DNA of 64,000 bases from Leptospira mtsangambouensis (GCF_004770475.1 NZ_RQHK01000002.1:846001-910000), one strand, 5' to 3'. Positions 17,068-27,522 are shown, counted from the stretch's first letter. Numbers and translations are program-made. Notes: generated by a model not told the origin, from the letters alone.

Positions 17068-18690
17068 ATGTTATCATTTGACCAATACCTAGCAATCGAT
17101 TATGGTTCCACGTTTCTCAAAGGAGTTCTTTTTAAAAAGGTTCTTGGAAAAGTTGTGATCCTTCGCACAGAAAGCCTTCCTGTTGTGGAACTTGATGAAT
17201 CAGAAGGGGATCCCTTCGAGTACAATATCATTCGTTTCATTCAAAGTTTTTTTCCCGAAGAGAATCGTTTTCTCCTCAATTTGGGTATCCATAATCTTTT
17301 TGTACGCGACCTGACTGTTCCTTTGGTTTCAGAAAAAGCCATCCAAGAAGTTTTGCCATTTGAAGTGGAAAACCTGGTTCCTTATCCCATGGAAGAATTG
17401 GAAGTTATTGGTAAAACTTGGAGAGGAAATAAAGAAAACTCGGAAGTCATTTCCTTTAATGTACATCACTCGGAATTACTTCGTGCTCTAAAACCTTTTG
17501 CAAAGGGAGATCTTTCTTTATCTTGTTTGTCTCTTGATTCCTTTGCTTTGTCTTCTCTTGTTACGAAAAACTATCCCTTGTTACTTGCAGAACAAACCAT
17601 CCTACAACTTGATTTGGGTGGAAGGTATAGCATTCTCAATGTGGTCTTTGAAGGAAAACTTCGACATACTCGCCAAATTTATATTGGTGGAGAGGATGTG
17701 AGTTTAGAGATATCAAATTTGTTAAAGATCGAACTGGAAGATGCTCGTGTTCTTAAAGAATCACTCCCTGTTGGTTTTCTTTTTGAAACCGTTGAAAAAT
17801 CAGAGGAATCAAGTTTTCTTTCAAAGTTCCATATGACTTCTGTTCAATGGAAATCTCTTCGAAAATTTATTTTAGCAAAAATTGACCAATTGATTCACGA
17901 AGTTGAAAATAGTATTTTTTCACTTCCCGAAACAGAACGACCAAGTCTCATTCTTTTATCAGGTGGGGCTAGTTTATACCCTGGCCTTACTTCTTATTTA
18001 GAAGAAAAATTAGGAATTAAAACCGGTAGGTATGAATTCTTAGGAATTGAAGATCCAAGTTTTGTGACGGCTGTCGCTACAGGCACACATTTTGAATCCA
18101 GAAACCGGGTGAATTTTTTAGAAACCGGATTTGCAAAACGAATTCATACAAATCGGTTTAAATTATCTGCCTTTAAACCTCATTTAATTTTAGTTAGTAT
18201 ATCTCTTGTTCTTTTATTTGGTGTTTTCATTATCGGAATTATATTAGATAAAAGAAAGATTTCTGCCAACAAGCAGGTGTTACTGGAAAAATATAAGAAT
18301 GGTATCGGTGGAGAGCTGGGAGAAGATGAAGATCCACTTGACGCAGCCAGTAAAAAATTAAAAGCAGAACGTAAAAAAACGGAAATTTATCGCCTCTTCC
18401 TTTCTCAAGAAAGTGTTTTGGATGTTTTGAATGAAGCCACGGAACAATTTCCATCTCCAGATGTTTTACCATTTATTTTGGACCAGTTTAATTTCGAAGA
18501 AAAGGAAATTCAAATTTATGGCAGGGTCAATGAATTTGGAGAAATAGGGACAATTCAATCAGCTTTAGAAAAATCTGAAAAATTTACGAATATTCAAATC
18601 CAAAACAAACGACTCATCACTGGTGTTAACAAATTCAAAGTCAGTTTTAAAATTAAAATGGATGTTGTGACTCCGAAGGATGAACCTTAA
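17068..18690 (+). CDS. gspL: type II secretion protein GspL (actin-like, PilM-related)
   Basis: GspL is the bitopic inner-membrane protein that recruits GspE. The 540-residue product begins with an actin-like/PilM fold (LAIDYGSTFLKGVLFKK, then VLPFEVENLVPYPMEEL, LDLGGRYSILNVVFEG and LLSGGASLYPGL). A single membrane helix lies near residues 372-392 (LILVSISLVLLFGVFIIGIIL). It ends with a periplasmic ferredoxin-like domain of about 140 residues. The N-terminal half looks more like PilM than classical proteobacterial GspL. The stop overlaps the gspM start (TAATG). Confidence 0.9.
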   Translation: MLSFDQYLAIDYGSTFLKGVLFKKVLGKVVILRTESLPVVELDESEGDPFEYNIIRFIQSFFPEENRFLLNLGIHNLFVRDLTVPLVSEKAIQEVLPFEVENLVPYPMEELEVIGKTWRGNKENSEVISFNVHHSELLRALKPFAKGDLSLSCLSLDSFALSSLVTKNYPLLLAEQTILQLDLGGRYSILNVVFEGKLRHTRQIYIGGEDVSLEISNLLKIELEDARVLKESLPVGFLFETVEKSEESSFLSKFHMTSVQWKSLRKFILAKIDQLIHEVENSIFSLPETERPSLILLSGGASLYPGLTSYLEEKLGIKTGRYEFLGIEDPSFVTAVATGTHFESRNRVNFLETGFAKRIHTNRFKLSAFKPHLILVSISLVLLFGVFIIGIILDKRKISANKQVLLEKYKNGIGGELGEDEDPLDAASKKLKAERKKTEIYRLFLSQESVLDVLNEATEQFPSPDVLPFILDQFNFEEKEIQIYGRVNEFGEIGTIQSALEKSEKFTNIQIQNKRLITGVNKFKVSFKIKMDVVTPKDEP

Positions 18691-19214
18691 TGTTTGATCG
18701 TCTAAATGATAGAGAACGTGTTTTAGTCACAGGGCTCATTAGTTTTGTGGCTTTACTTGGGATTTATACAATCATCACACTATTTTCTGACTTAAGAAAT
18801 AGCTTAACGGAAGAAATTTTTGAAACAAGATCACAGGCAACAGAACTCGACCGAGTGATTCGGGAATACAATTATTTACGCGGTTTGCAATCCGGTGGAA
18901 GTGAAGAAGATGTAAGCATCATGTATTCGAAATTGGACCAAATACTGGTTCGTTATAATCTCAAAGACAAAGTCCAAACCATGAAGGACACAAGTAATGT
19001 CATCCAAAAAGATTATAATAAAATTACGATCGACGTATCCTTTCGTTCCGTGCTTTTGCAAGACATTATAAAACTTGTTTATGATATAGAAAAGAACAAA
19101 CAAATCCAAGCAAAGGTAGATTTGCTTAGTTTTCGAAAACCGTTTGCTGAAAAAGAAATTTATGATGTGAACTTAAAAGTTTCATCCTATAGTCGTTTGT
19201 CCAAAGGGAAATAA
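18690..19214 (+). CDS. gspM: type II secretion protein GspM-like
   Basis: The 174-residue protein has a short cytoplasmic N-terminus (MFDRLNDRERVLVT), one membrane helix (LISFVALLGIYTIITLF) and then a coiled helix and a small ferredoxin-like periplasmic domain. That is the architecture of GspM/PilO-type platform proteins. It probably pairs with GspL. Sequence identity within the family is always low, so the assignment rests on architecture and on position between gspL and gspN. Confidence 0.85.
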   Translation: MFDRLNDRERVLVTGLISFVALLGIYTIITLFSDLRNSLTEEIFETRSQATELDRVIREYNYLRGLQSGGSEEDVSIMYSKLDQILVRYNLKDKVQTMKDTSNVIQKDYNKITIDVSFRSVLLQDIIKLVYDIEKNKQIQAKVDLLSFRKPFAEKEIYDVNLKVSSYSRLSKGK

Positions 19215-19215
19215 G

Positions 19216-20178
19216 ATGCCAAAAGAAAATGAGTTGGAAGAAGATTTCCTAGACAGTGAAGGCCAAGAAATCCAAGAGAGTCTTTTGGAAGATGACGGTG
19301 ATTTGTTTGACGAAGACGGGGATGAAGAACATTCCAAAGTCAACCGCAAACAAATTTTAACTTTAGTTACGATTGCCGTTGTTTCCTTCTTGGTATTCAC
19401 TTTATTTATTTTTCCGTTAAACGAAATTGTTCGTTCTGTGTTAATCAAAACAGGAAAAGAAACCGGTATCTTTATGGATGCCAAAGAAATTCACTTTCCT
19501 ATGATTGGAAGAAAATCTTTTGATAGTTTTGTTGCAAGTTTTCCAACTGGTACAGCGATTAAGGCAGAAGAAATCAGTTTAGGTGTTTCTCTTTTTGGAC
19601 TTTTGCAATCAAGATTAGAAGGTGATGCCAATATCGGTTATTTTAGTTTTGAAGGGAGTGAATGGGCCATGAGCATCCAAACTTTGGACATACCCCTTCG
19701 CCTTTCTCCTATCGACGACAAAATTACAAAATGGAATGGAGAAGGCGAGATTGACCTTTCAGGTGGAAAAATCAAAGAATCTGCCGAAATTCCTTTTTTA
19801 GGTAGTTTAAAAGGAACTGACATCCGTAAGGCGAATATTGTATTTAAAATTCGTTCGGGGAAGTTACTTTTGGAACGCGGGATTTTGGAATCTTCCCTTG
19901 CGAAATTTCAATTCCAGGGAGTGGTTCGCCTCTCTGATACCTTATCCTTTTCCCAGTTAGATTTAAAAGTTTGTTTTACTTTAACCGAAAAATTTGCCCA
20001 GGAACGCCAAGATTTGGTGGGAATGGTTGCCTTACTTCCGCAAGAAGGGGGAAAAACTTGTATCCCAATTCGTGGAACTTTTTCTTCTCCAAAAGTAGAC
20101 CTCCCCAACTTAAATCAATTAGGTGGTGGTGCGCCCAAAACAGAAGAGACTTCCATCGAACCGGCCCCAGTCCCTTAA
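19216..20178 (+). CDS. gspN: type II secretion protein GspN
   Basis: The 320-residue protein has an unusually acidic cytoplasmic tail (first about 40 residues, rich in Glu/Asp), one membrane helix (LTLVTIAVVSFLVFTLFIF) and a large periplasmic beta-rich domain. That domain has repeated strand patterns (IKAEEISLGVSLFGLL, GEGEIDLSGGKIKESAEIPF, GVVRLSDTLSFSQLDLKV) resembling the AsmA-like GspN family. A Pro/Glu-rich end follows. It is the last gene of the secretion operon, starting 1 bp after gspM. GspN is found in only some type II systems; its exact role is unsettled. Confidence 0.88.
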   Translation: MPKENELEEDFLDSEGQEIQESLLEDDGDLFDEDGDEEHSKVNRKQILTLVTIAVVSFLVFTLFIFPLNEIVRSVLIKTGKETGIFMDAKEIHFPMIGRKSFDSFVASFPTGTAIKAEEISLGVSLFGLLQSRLEGDANIGYFSFEGSEWAMSIQTLDIPLRLSPIDDKITKWNGEGEIDLSGGKIKESAEIPFLGSLKGTDIRKANIVFKIRSGKLLLERGILESSLAKFQFQGVVRLSDTLSFSQLDLKVCFTLTEKFAQERQDLVGMVALLPQEGGKTCIPIRGTFSSPKVDLPNLNQLGGGAPKTEETSIEPAPVP

Positions 20179-20402
20179 GTCCTCTATCTTAGCATAACTT
20201 CCTAGTGATAGGATCTCTTGAAAGAATGGCATCCTGTTCTCTTAAGGGATTACTTTCTTCATTTCCTTTCATACAAAGATTCTATTTTCATAATCGAATC
20301 TACATTGATTGGTCGCCGTCTCGCAAAAAATACATACGGTGCTTGTGGGCTAGATGGTGATGATTCATTCAGATCTTAAATTTAGTAGAGAGGCAAAAGA
20401 AT
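20179..20402. other. intergenic region with no supported gene
   Basis: About 220 bp separate gspN from its terminator. I see no RNA gene, repeat or convincing coding frame. A short open stretch near 20300-20382 ends ACGLDGDDSFRS but lacks a ribosome binding site and a recognisable match, so it is not called. Confidence 0.5.
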
Positions 20403-20445
20403 AAAAAAAGAGACCTAAGGGTTTTTGTCCCAAAGATCTCTTTTT
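20403..20445. terminator. bidirectional rho-independent terminator between gspN and nrdJ
   Basis: AAAAAGAGA (20405-20413) pairs with TCTCTTTTT (20437-20445), with an inner GGG/CCC pairing in the loop. On the plus strand a T-run ends the stem; on the minus strand seven T's follow it. It can therefore serve both the secretion operon and the convergent nrdJ gene. Confidence 0.8.
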
Positions 20446-20458
20446 GTATCCACCCTAA

Positions 20459-20481
20459 ACTCTGATCGAAACGACCAGAGT
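20459..20481 (-). terminator. hairpin directly downstream of nrdJ
   Basis: ACTCTG (20459-20464) and CAGAGT (20476-20481) enclose TCG-AAA-CGA, giving a 10-position stem with one mismatch. On the minus strand it is the first structure after the nrdJ stop, but the T-run after it is short (TTTAG). It may protect the 3' end or assist the stronger terminator further on. Confidence 0.5.
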
Positions 20482-20507
20482 GTAAGATCTTGATTGGAGT
20501 TTAGATT

Positions 20508-23500
20508 TTACGAACAGCCAGTCGTGGATCCGCAAGAGATACACTTCAGGCAAGCTCCGTTACGAACCATTTGGAAGGAACCACATTCTGTGCAGGAATC
20601 TCCTGTATAGCCTTTGGTTCTCGCTTCTCCAATGATTTTCAAAGTTGCTGCTGCCGATTGTGCTGCTGTTGGTGTTCCACCTGCCACGGCTACCGGTTCC
20701 GGTTTTTCTTCCAAAACAGACTTCATGGAAATGGGAGAAACTTGTAGCGGAACACGGAGTCCGCTACTTTCTTGCTTTCCCACTAGATCCTTTGTTGGAT
20801 CTGCTTTTCTTCCTACTTCATCTGTTCTTAGGTCCTCGGGAGATACTTGTGCCAAGTCGTATCTTCCTAGGTAGGTAATGGCAAGTTCTCTAAAGATGTA
20901 ATCGATCACAGAAGTTGACATCTTAATGTGAGGGTTGCCAGAAACCATACCGTTTGGCTCAAACTTGAAGAATGTAAAAGCTTCTACAAATTCTTCTAGT
21001 GGAACTCCATGTTGTAAACCAAGAGAAACTGCGATCGCAAACGCATTTGTAAGAGAACGGAAAGCCGCTCCTTCTTTATGCATATCGATAAAGATTTCAC
21101 CCAGTTGGCCATCTTCGTATTCTCCTGTGCGGAGATATACTTTGTGACCACCAACCATAGCTTTTTGTGTATAACCTGCACGACGGTGTGGAAGTTTTCT
21201 TCTTTCCGCAATGTATTTATAAACAAGTTTTTCCGCAACTTCTGTTACCGTTTTGGGAGCAGAAGAAGTTTGAAGTTCTTCCTCTTCCTCACCCACAGCA
21301 CTTAACAACTGGAATACGGAGTTAAGTGGTTGTGAAAGTTTGGATCCATCACGGTAAAGTGCGTTTGCTTTGATCATTACTTTCCAAGACATGAGGTATG
21401 CATTTTTAACATCCTCTATGGTTGCCTCCTCGGGAAGGTTGATCGTTTTGGAAATCGCACCCGAAATGAATGGTTGTGCCGCAGCCATAATTCGGATATG
21501 TGATTGATAAGATAAGAAACGTTTTCCGTATTTTCCACATTTGTTTGCACAATCAAAAACAGCTAGGTCTTTCTCTTTGATAAAAGGTGCGTTTTCGATA
21601 GTCATCGTTCCGCAAACATAATCATTGGCTTGAGTGATTTCATCTGCAGAAAATCCAAGTGTCTCTAAAAGGTTAAAACTCATAGAGTTATAAACTGCCG
21701 GCTCAAATCCTAATGTTTTGGATAGGAAATCTTCGCCTAACGTAAACTTGTTGAATGCGAATTGGATATCAAAAACAAATGGAAGTTGTTTTTCGAGTTT
21801 TTCCAATACATCTTCTGTAAAACCTTTTTCTTTCAAACGAGCTGTGTTCACACCAGGGGCACCGTTGAAAGTTGCATGACCTTTACAGTAGTTCACAATG
21901 GCATCTTGTTCTGCTTGGCTGTACCCAAGTTTTTTAAGAGCCACTGGCACTGATTGGTTGATGATTTTGAAGTATCCACCACCAGCTAATTTTTTGTATT
22001 TCACGAGAGCAAAGTCTGGTTCGATTCCTGTAGTGTCACAGTCCATCACTAGACCAATGGTTCCTGTAGGTGCAATGACAGTAACTTGTGCGTTACGGTA
22101 TCCATACAATTCACCAAGTTCTAACGCTCTGTCTGAATCTTCTTTTGCTGCTTCCAGTAAGTAGGAAGGAAGGAACGATGGATTGATTCCCACTGGAGTG
22201 ATGGTTAGGCCTTCGTATTCTTCTTTTGGTGCATTGTAAGCAGCACGTCTGTGGTTACGAATGACACGGAGCATATGATCCTTGTTTTTTTCGTATCCAG
22301 CAAACGGTCCAAGTTCTTTTGCCATCTCTGCTGAGGTTGCATAAGAAGTCATATGCATGATGGAAGAAATCGCACCAGTCACAGCCATCGCTTCTTGTGA
22401 ATCATAAGGAATTCCCATGATCATGAGAAGGGAACCAAGGTTTGCATATCCCAGTCCTAAAGTTCTAAACTTGTAAGAGAGTTCTGCAATTTCTTTGGAA
22501 GGGAACTGCGCCATAAGTACAGATACTTCTAAGATGATGGTCCAAATTTTGTTTAAGTAACGGTATCCCGCTACATCAAAACTTCCATCTTCTTTTAAGA
22601 ATTTAACAAGGTTTGCGGAAGCCAAGTTACATGCAGTATTGTCGAGGAACATATACTCAGAACATGGGTTCGATGCATTGATCGCTCCATCTTCTGGACA
22701 AGTATGCCATTCGTTGATCGTGCTATGATACTGCGTTCCTGGGTCTGCAGAGTTCCAAGCAGCATTGGCAATTCTTTCCCAAAGATCCCGCGCACGTAAA
22801 GTTTTAGAAGGTTTTGCTTCTCTATTTGCTGCCTTTGCTTTTTCTTTTTCCGTTCTGTTATAAAGGTGGAAAGGAAGGTCTTTTTCCACTGCTTCCATAA
22901 ACTCATTTGTGATTCGCACGGAGTTATTGGAGTTTTGTCCAGAAACAGTATTATAAGCTTCGGATTGCCAATCAGTGGTTAATTCTTCAAAGAGTAAGTC
23001 TTTGTAACCTTGTTTGGAAAGGTCAATCACTCGTTTGATGTAGTTGTCTGGAACAAATGCTTTCCTTGCTTTTTGGATCGCTTTTTTGAGATCTAAATTG
23101 GCAGCTGGATCGTAAACCGCTTCTTCACCAAGTGTCTGTTTGGCGGAAGAACAAGCACTCATAATATCATTGAGGAGGCGGTTGTTGAGAATGGACCCCG
23201 TAACAAGGGATGCCACTTTTTTCTCTTCTTGCACTTTCCAATCGATGAACTCTTCGATGTCCGGATGGTCCATATCAAGGCAAACCATCTTCGCTGCACG
23301 ACGAGTGGTTCCACCTGATTTGATGGCTCCCGCAGCTCTGTCCCCAATTTTAAGGAAAGACATGAGCCCAGAACTTTTTCCACCACCAGAGAGAGATTCA
23401 TTGGCAGCACGTAAGTTAGAAAAGTTAGTTCCTGTTCCTGATCCGTATTTGAAAAGACGAGCTTCACGAACCCAAAGGTCCATAATTCCGCCTTCATTCA

Positions 23501-24125
23501 CTAAATCATCATCCACTGATTGGATGAAACAAGCGTGGGGTTGTGGGTGTTCGTAAGAAGAGGCCGACCTTACTAGTTTTCCCGATTTTGGATCCACATA
23601 GTAGTGGCCTTGCGATTTTCCATCAATTCCATAAGCCCAGTGGAGTCCTGTATTGAACCACTGTGGGGAATTGGGTGCAGCCATTTGGCTTGCGAGCATA
23701 AAAATAACTTCTTCATAGAAGACACGAGCGCTATCTTCATCTGTAAAATAACCGTATTTATAACCCCAATACGTCCAACATCCCGCAAGGCGGTGGAAAA
23801 CTTGTTTGGAATCAGATTCGCCTACAAATCTATCTTCTGGGTTGAGAGCGGAAAGTTTTTCATCGTCCGGAACCGAACGTTGTAACCATTCAGGAATTCC
23901 TTTTTCTGCTACTTTCTTTAAATATTTGGGAACACCTTTTCTTCGAAAGTATTTCTGCGCGAGGATATCTGTTGCTACCTGCGACCAAAAATCCGGAACT
24001 TCCACTCCGTTGGCCTCAAATACAACTGACCCGTCAGTATTCGTAATTTTAGAATCCTTACGGACCCAAGTTAAATTCGGGTAAAGACCCTTATTCCCTT
24101 TGGTAAAATGCCTCTCAATTTTCAT
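20508..24125 (-). CDS. nrdJ: coenzyme-B12-dependent (class II) ribonucleotide reductase
   Basis: NrdJ reduces ribonucleotides to deoxyribonucleotides using adenosylcobalamin and works with or without oxygen. The 1205-residue protein shows [19 protein letters not shown] (about 150-170), [45 protein letters not shown] (around 500), [27 protein letters not shown], and a C-terminal redox/zinc tail with [13 protein letters not shown] and a final CS. The length matches the long NrdJ type. The ATG 24125 start is followed by [13 protein letters not shown]. No cobalamin riboswitch was seen upstream on the minus strand. The gene stands alone, convergent with the gsp operon. Confidence 0.97.
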   Translation of the reverse strand: MKIERHFTKGNKGLYPNLTWVRKDSKITNTDGSVVFEANGVEVPDFWSQVATDILAQKYFRRKGVPKYLKKVAEKGIPEWLQRSVPDDEKLSALNPEDRFVGESDSKQVFHRLAGCWTYWGYKYGYFTDEDSARVFYEEVIFMLASQMAAPNSPQWFNTGLHWAYGIDGKSQGHYYVDPKSGKLVRSASSYEHPQPHACFIQSVDDDLVNEGGIMDLWVREARLFKYGSGTGTNFSNLRAANESLSGGGKSSGLMSFLKIGDRAAGAIKSGGTTRRAAKMVCLDMDHPDIEEFIDWKVQEEKKVASLVTGSILNNRLLNDIMSACSSAKQTLGEEAVYDPAANLDLKKAIQKARKAFVPDNYIKRVIDLSKQGYKDLLFEELTTDWQSEAYNTVSGQNSNNSVRITNEFMEAVEKDLPFHLYNRTEKEKAKAANREAKPSKTLRARDLWERIANAAWNSADPGTQYHSTINEWHTCPEDGAINASNPCSEYMFLDNTACNLASANLVKFLKEDGSFDVAGYRYLNKIWTIILEVSVLMAQFPSKEIAELSYKFRTLGLGYANLGSLLMIMGIPYDSQEAMAVTGAISSIMHMTSYATSAEMAKELGPFAGYEKNKDHMLRVIRNHRRAAYNAPKEEYEGLTITPVGINPSFLPSYLLEAAKEDSDRALELGELYGYRNAQVTVIAPTGTIGLVMDCDTTGIEPDFALVKYKKLAGGGYFKIINQSVPVALKKLGYSQAEQDAIVNYCKGHATFNGAPGVNTARLKEKGFTEDVLEKLEKQLPFVFDIQFAFNKFTLGEDFLSKTLGFEPAVYNSMSFNLLETLGFSADEITQANDYVCGTMTIENAPFIKEKDLAVFDCANKCGKYGKRFLSYQSHIRIMAAAQPFISGAISKTINLPEEATIEDVKNAYLMSWKVMIKANALYRDGSKLSQPLNSVFQLLSAVGEEEEELQTSSAPKTVTEVAEKLVYKYIAERRKLPHRRAGYTQKAMVGGHKVYLRTGEYEDGQLGEIFIDMHKEGAAFRSLTNAFAIAVSLGLQHGVPLEEFVEAFTFFKFEPNGMVSGNPHIKMSTSVIDYIFRELAITYLGRYDLAQVSPEDLRTDEVGRKADPTKDLVGKQESSGLRVPLQVSPISMKSVLEEKPEPVAVAGGTPTAAQSAAATLKIIGEARTKGYTGDSCTECGSFQMVRNGACLKCISCGSTTGCS

Positions 24126-24300
24126 GCAGACCCCATCTACAACAACATATACAATTTCTATTTTTTCCCCTACCAGGAGCGGAGAGGATTATGTCACAAT
24201 GAAGGTATCTTTAGTTGGAAACATCCATTTTTTAAGCTTAGGTTCCCTGATTTTTTAGAATTTTTGCAAAATTTCTGTAGGCTCTGAATCTTTTTTTTCG

Positions 24301-24328
24301 TTGACCTAGCGACCTTCTTACGTAGCAT
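24301..24328 (+). promoter_or_regulatory. promoter of tRNA-Asn
   Basis: TTGACC (24301-24306) and TAGCAT (24323-24328) are separated by 16 bp and end 17 bp before the mature tRNA. This is a plausible sigma-70-type promoter for the single tRNA gene. Confidence 0.6.
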
Positions 24329-24345
24329 GGTCACAGATTCGAGAT

Positions 24346-24423
<78 letters not shown>

Positions 24424-24440
24424 CGAGTCATTCTAGAGTT

Positions 24441-25175
24441 TTGAAATCCATCGACTCTCCGAAATCCCTTGCATCCTGGCTCCATTTTCTAGGTTTCTCC
24501 CTAAAATCAAAGCAATTTCAATGCCAGAAAATCAATTGTATCACTGTTCTTTTTAGTTTTCTCTATTTTTTTTCTCTCTGCCCGCTTTCTGGCGAAGGAA
24601 ATTCTCCACCAGATTCTCCTCTCCTGGACTCAGAACAGATCCTTTTCATCACTGCAAAACCGGGTGAGACCACCGGATTTTTAAATTTTTATACACTCAA
24701 TGAGGGAGAATGGGTATCAGTCCTTGAAAAAATACCGGTTCGTCTTGGGCGAAGTGGGCTTATTTCAGGAGAAAAAAAAAGAGAAGGGGACGGACACACT
24801 CCTTTGGGGATTTTTCCGATCCAAAGGATCGTTGGCAAACAAAAAAGACAAATTCGTAATTTAGAATACAATGAAATTCGAAAGAATTCTCATTGGAGTG
24901 ATTCTCCCAGTTCCAAAAATTACAACCAACTCATAAAACACAGAGAAAAAGGTGCCGTATCTTTATGGGATTCTGAAATTTACGAATTATTTGTTGTGAT
25001 TGAACACAATACAAAACCGGCAGTACCCGGTTTTGGCAGTATGATTTTTTTACATCCTTGGAATGATAACAAACCCACATCTGGTTGTGTGGGCGTCGAA
25101 TTGAAATGGTTAGAGGAATTGGTCAATCAATTGGATGGAAACAAGTTCCCTTTTCTAGTAATTGTTGAAACATAA
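24441..25175 (+). CDS. L,D-transpeptidase (YkuD-like) exported protein
   Basis: L,D-transpeptidases cross-link peptidoglycan through a catalytic cysteine. This protein has a hydrophobic export segment (CITVLFSFLYFFSLCPLSG), then a YkuD-type domain: LGRSGLISGEKKREGDGHTPLGIF (about 115-140 in the long frame), SMIFLHPWNDN and the catalytic-type PTSGCVGVE, matching the HxxxxxxSxGC(I/V) pattern. The frame is open into the tRNA, so the start must be downstream; TTG 24441 is the first sensible one, 20 bp after the CCA end. No clear ribosome binding site is seen. Function is supported by the GDGHTPxG and SGCVG motifs; the exact N-terminus is uncertain. Confidence 0.82.
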   Translation: MKSIDSPKSLASWLHFLGFSLKSKQFQCQKINCITVLFSFLYFFSLCPLSGEGNSPPDSPLLDSEQILFITAKPGETTGFLNFYTLNEGEWVSVLEKIPVRLGRSGLISGEKKREGDGHTPLGIFPIQRIVGKQKRQIRNLEYNEIRKNSHWSDSPSSKNYNQLIKHREKGAVSLWDSEIYELFVVIEHNTKPAVPGFGSMIFLHPWNDNKPTSGCVGVELKWLEELVNQLDGNKFPFLVIVET

Positions 25176-25260
25176 GAGAATTTTCAGTTCTAAAATTAAA
25201 AACTAATTTAAGTTCAGATATTTATTTTCAATAAAACAAAGGAAATTTCTGTTTTAACAC

Positions 25261-25290
25261 TTGACGAATGACACATAACTCGTGTTTTAT
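25261..25290 (+). promoter_or_regulatory. promoter giving a possibly leaderless transcript
   Basis: TTGACG (25261-25266) and TTTTAT (25285-25290) are separated by 18 bp. The ATG of the following lipoprotein is at 25297, about where transcription would begin, and no Shine-Dalgarno is present, so the message may be leaderless. Confidence 0.45.
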
Positions 25291-25296
25291 TTAGCC

Positions 25297-25983
25297 ATGA
25301 AACAATCATTCAAATCCATTCTCTTGATATGCTCTTTGATCACATTCATTGGATGTGTAACTCCAGTCAAGAAGCCCACTACTAACAATATTAATAATAA
25401 ATCAGGTGCTGTTACCTTAAAAATTGGTTTCCCCATATATTTTCCTTTGGTGCCTGATAGATTAGCATCGAAAGTATTTTTGATGAAATTATCAAAAGAT
25501 AAAAAAAACTATGCGGAATTGCCTATAGTCGAATCCACATTTGAAAGTCGTGATCAGGTAACTTTTTTAAATTTAGAACCTGGTGATTATGTTATAGCTG
25601 GCTTTTATCGATTGGATCAACAGTCCAACCATTCTGCAGACTTGTTCGTAATTTTAGATGATGAATCAATTACAAAATCGACCTTTCGAGTCAAAGAGAA
25701 TGAAATGAATATTCTAGGAACTATATACTGTATGTTTGCAAAAGATGGTCTGAATTTACAAGGAAACCAGTTAGAACTATCAAAAAAAATCGCACCAGGT
25801 GTAGAAAACAATAGAGCAGGTGTTTTATTGACGGCTGCCTTCGGCGGACATACTAAACAGGTTCGAATTGAAACGATTACGAAAATTAAAAATTCTCCAG
25901 AAGAAATTGATTCATTTAAACCAGTTCTTTCGGAAAGTTTTGAAGGTACAATTTGGAAAAGTCATTTTAAAAATTTAAACTAA
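25297..25983 (+). CDS. hypothetical lipoprotein
   Basis: From ATG 25297 the 228-residue product has a lipoprotein signal peptide (MKQSFKSILLICSLITFIGC) with a good lipobox, FIGC, and cysteine at residue 20. The next residues are an Asn/Thr/Lys-rich linker. The mature part looks beta-rich: KVFLMKLSKDKKNYAELP and VTFLNLEPGDYVIAGFYRL. The latter resembles carboxypeptidase-regulatory/PEGA-like modules with a GxY(V/T) strand, though I cannot name a family. It stands alone, AT-rich, between the transpeptidase and the convergent monooxygenase. The in-frame ATG at 25282 is not preferred. Confidence 0.75.
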   Translation: MKQSFKSILLICSLITFIGCVTPVKKPTTNNINNKSGAVTLKIGFPIYFPLVPDRLASKVFLMKLSKDKKNYAELPIVESTFESRDQVTFLNLEPGDYVIAGFYRLDQQSNHSADLFVILDDESITKSTFRVKENEMNILGTIYCMFAKDGLNLQGNQLELSKKIAPGVENNRAGVLLTAAFGGHTKQVRIETITKIKNSPEEIDSFKPVLSESFEGTIWKSHFKNLN

Positions 25984-26003
25984 AGTAGAAAAACAAAAAA
26001 AAA

Positions 26004-26024
26004 CGGTATTGATTTGCAATACCG
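26004..26024 (-). terminator. rho-independent terminator (mainly for the monooxygenase gene)
   Basis: CGGTATTG (26004-26011) and CAATACCG (26017-26024) form a perfect 8-bp stem with an ATTTG loop. Read on the minus strand the stem is followed by nine T's, so it terminates the monooxygenase gene; it may also slow transcription from the lipoprotein side. Confidence 0.8.
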
Positions 26025-26055
26025 GTAAAAATGTTGTTTAGGATTTTAAAAAAAG

Positions 26056-27522
26056 TTAAAAGGACTGCAAAACAAAGTCTTTGTACTCAGGCGTTTTCAT
26101 TTCCTTTTCCCAACGACTCCAGGTATAAGGCCACATCGCAGGGTCACCATCTGGATCCAAATACCAACTTTGACAACCACCGAGCCAAACAGTATTTTTC
26201 ATTCCAGCTTTGAGGTAAGCCGCAAATTGTTTTAAAGCATCTTCTGTCGTTTCAATGGAATCAAATTTCTTTTTTCTCCAATCTTGGATGATCTTCATTA
26301 TATATTTAGTTTGCACTTCACTCATCGCAATGACAGAGAAATTTCCAATGGGAGTATTCGGTCCGAGCATCAATACAAAATTGGGAAAGTGGGGAATAAA
26401 GAGAGAGCGATAGGCTTGGACTTTCTTTTTCCAAACGGTTTCAATCGAGATTCCATCTTTTCCTGTTAGGTTCATTGGACGCATGAAGTTGAATGGGTGA
26501 AATCCTGTTGCTAAAATCAAAACATCCAGTTCATGGAGTTTTCCATCTTTAGTCACCACTCCTTTTTCAGTGATTTTTTCAATCCCTTCTGTCACCAAAT
26601 CCGCATTTGGTTTTTGAATCGCATCATAGAAGGTAGAATTTACAATCACACGTTTGCAACCTACGCGGTAGTTAGGTGTTAGTTTTGTCCGTAATACTGG
26701 ATCTTTGACAGATTTTTTTAGATTTCTTTTACAAAGAAAACTCATAAGCATATGAGGGAGTTTTTTCCCAATAACGGCTTTTGAAAACGTTTGTTCTACA
26801 GCAAATGTATACCATTTATGAAAACGTTTGAGGATGTTACGGTCATTTCTCCAACGTTCTTTATCCTTTTCAGAATAATTGGCATCTGGAACCTTAACGA
26901 TCCATTGAGGAGTTCTTTGGAAAACGGAAACTTTTTTCCCCACTTTGACCATTTCTGGAATTACTTGTGCTGCCGTGGAACCTGTTCCTATGATTCCAAT
27001 TCGTTTTCCATTTAAGTCAACCGAATGATCCCATTCAGCTGTATGAAAACATTTTCCTTGGAAGGAATCAAGTCCAGGAATGTTCGGACGAGCAGGGTGG
27101 TGTAAAATCCCCGTTGCAGAAATCAGAAAATCGGATACGTATGTTTTTCCTTTATTTGTTTTTGTTGTCCATTTTCCATTGTTATACGATGCCTCTGAAA
27201 CGGCTTCATTGAAATGGATTTTGGGTGTGACTTTGTATTTTTCACTGACTCGTTTGAAGTAAGCTTGGATTTCGTCTCCATGGGCAAAACGATGGCTCCA
27301 TTCCGGATTCGGTTCAAAACTGTAAGTATACATATGAGCAGGAATGTCGCAAGCAACACCGGGATAGGTGTTTTCTCTCCAAGTTCCTCCCAGATCGTTT
27401 TTTTTCTCTAAGATGGTAACGTCTGTGATCCCTGCTTTTTCTAGTTCAATCGCAAGTAGGATGCCTGTCATTCCTGCACCGATCACCACGACTGATGGAT
27501 TTCTAAGAAGTGATGTTGTCAT
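26056..27522 (-). CDS. flavin-containing Baeyer-Villiger-type monooxygenase
   Basis: These FAD/NADPH enzymes insert oxygen into ketones or oxidise sulfur compounds. The 488-residue sequence has an N-terminal FAD site VVVIGAGMTG (about 11-20), LGGTWRENTYPGVACDIPAHMYTYSFEP (typical of the class), the signature FQGKCFHTAEWDH near 155 and a second nucleotide site IGIIGTGSTAAQ. The motif has D where the classical form is FxGxxxHxxxWP. LATGFHPFNF near the C-terminus also fits. ATG 27522 has an AGGAA box a few bases upstream. It is monocistronic, divergent from the ArsR module and ended by the hairpin at 26004-26024. The substrate is unknown. Confidence 0.92.
   Translation of the reverse strand: MTTSLLRNPSVVVIGAGMTGILLAIELEKAGITDVTILEKKNDLGGTWRENTYPGVACDIPAHMYTYSFEPNPEWSHRFAHGDEIQAYFKRVSEKYKVTPKIHFNEAVSEASYNNGKWTTKTNKGKTYVSDFLISATGILHHPARPNIPGLDSFQGKCFHTAEWDHSVDLNGKRIGIIGTGSTAAQVIPEMVKVGKKVSVFQRTPQWIVKVPDANYSEKDKERWRNDRNILKRFHKWYTFAVEQTFSKAVIGKKLPHMLMSFLCKRNLKKSVKDPVLRTKLTPNYRVGCKRVIVNSTFYDAIQKPNADLVTEGIEKITEKGVVTKDGKLHELDVLILATGFHPFNFMRPMNLTGKDGISIETVWKKKVQAYRSLFIPHFPNFVLMLGPNTPIGNFSVIAMSEVQTKYIMKIIQDWRKKKFDSIETTEDALKQFAAYLKAGMKNTVWLGGCQSWYLDPDGDPAMWPYTWSRWEKEMKTPEYKDFVLQSF

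Noticed and set aside
20290..20385. Short open frame between gspN and its terminator
   Set aside because: It has no start with a ribosome binding site and no recognised similarity.
24126..24345. Cobalamin riboswitch upstream of nrdJ
   Set aside because: I searched the minus-strand leader for a B12-box-like conserved core and did not find one; the leader is only about 220 bp and shares space with the tRNA promoter.
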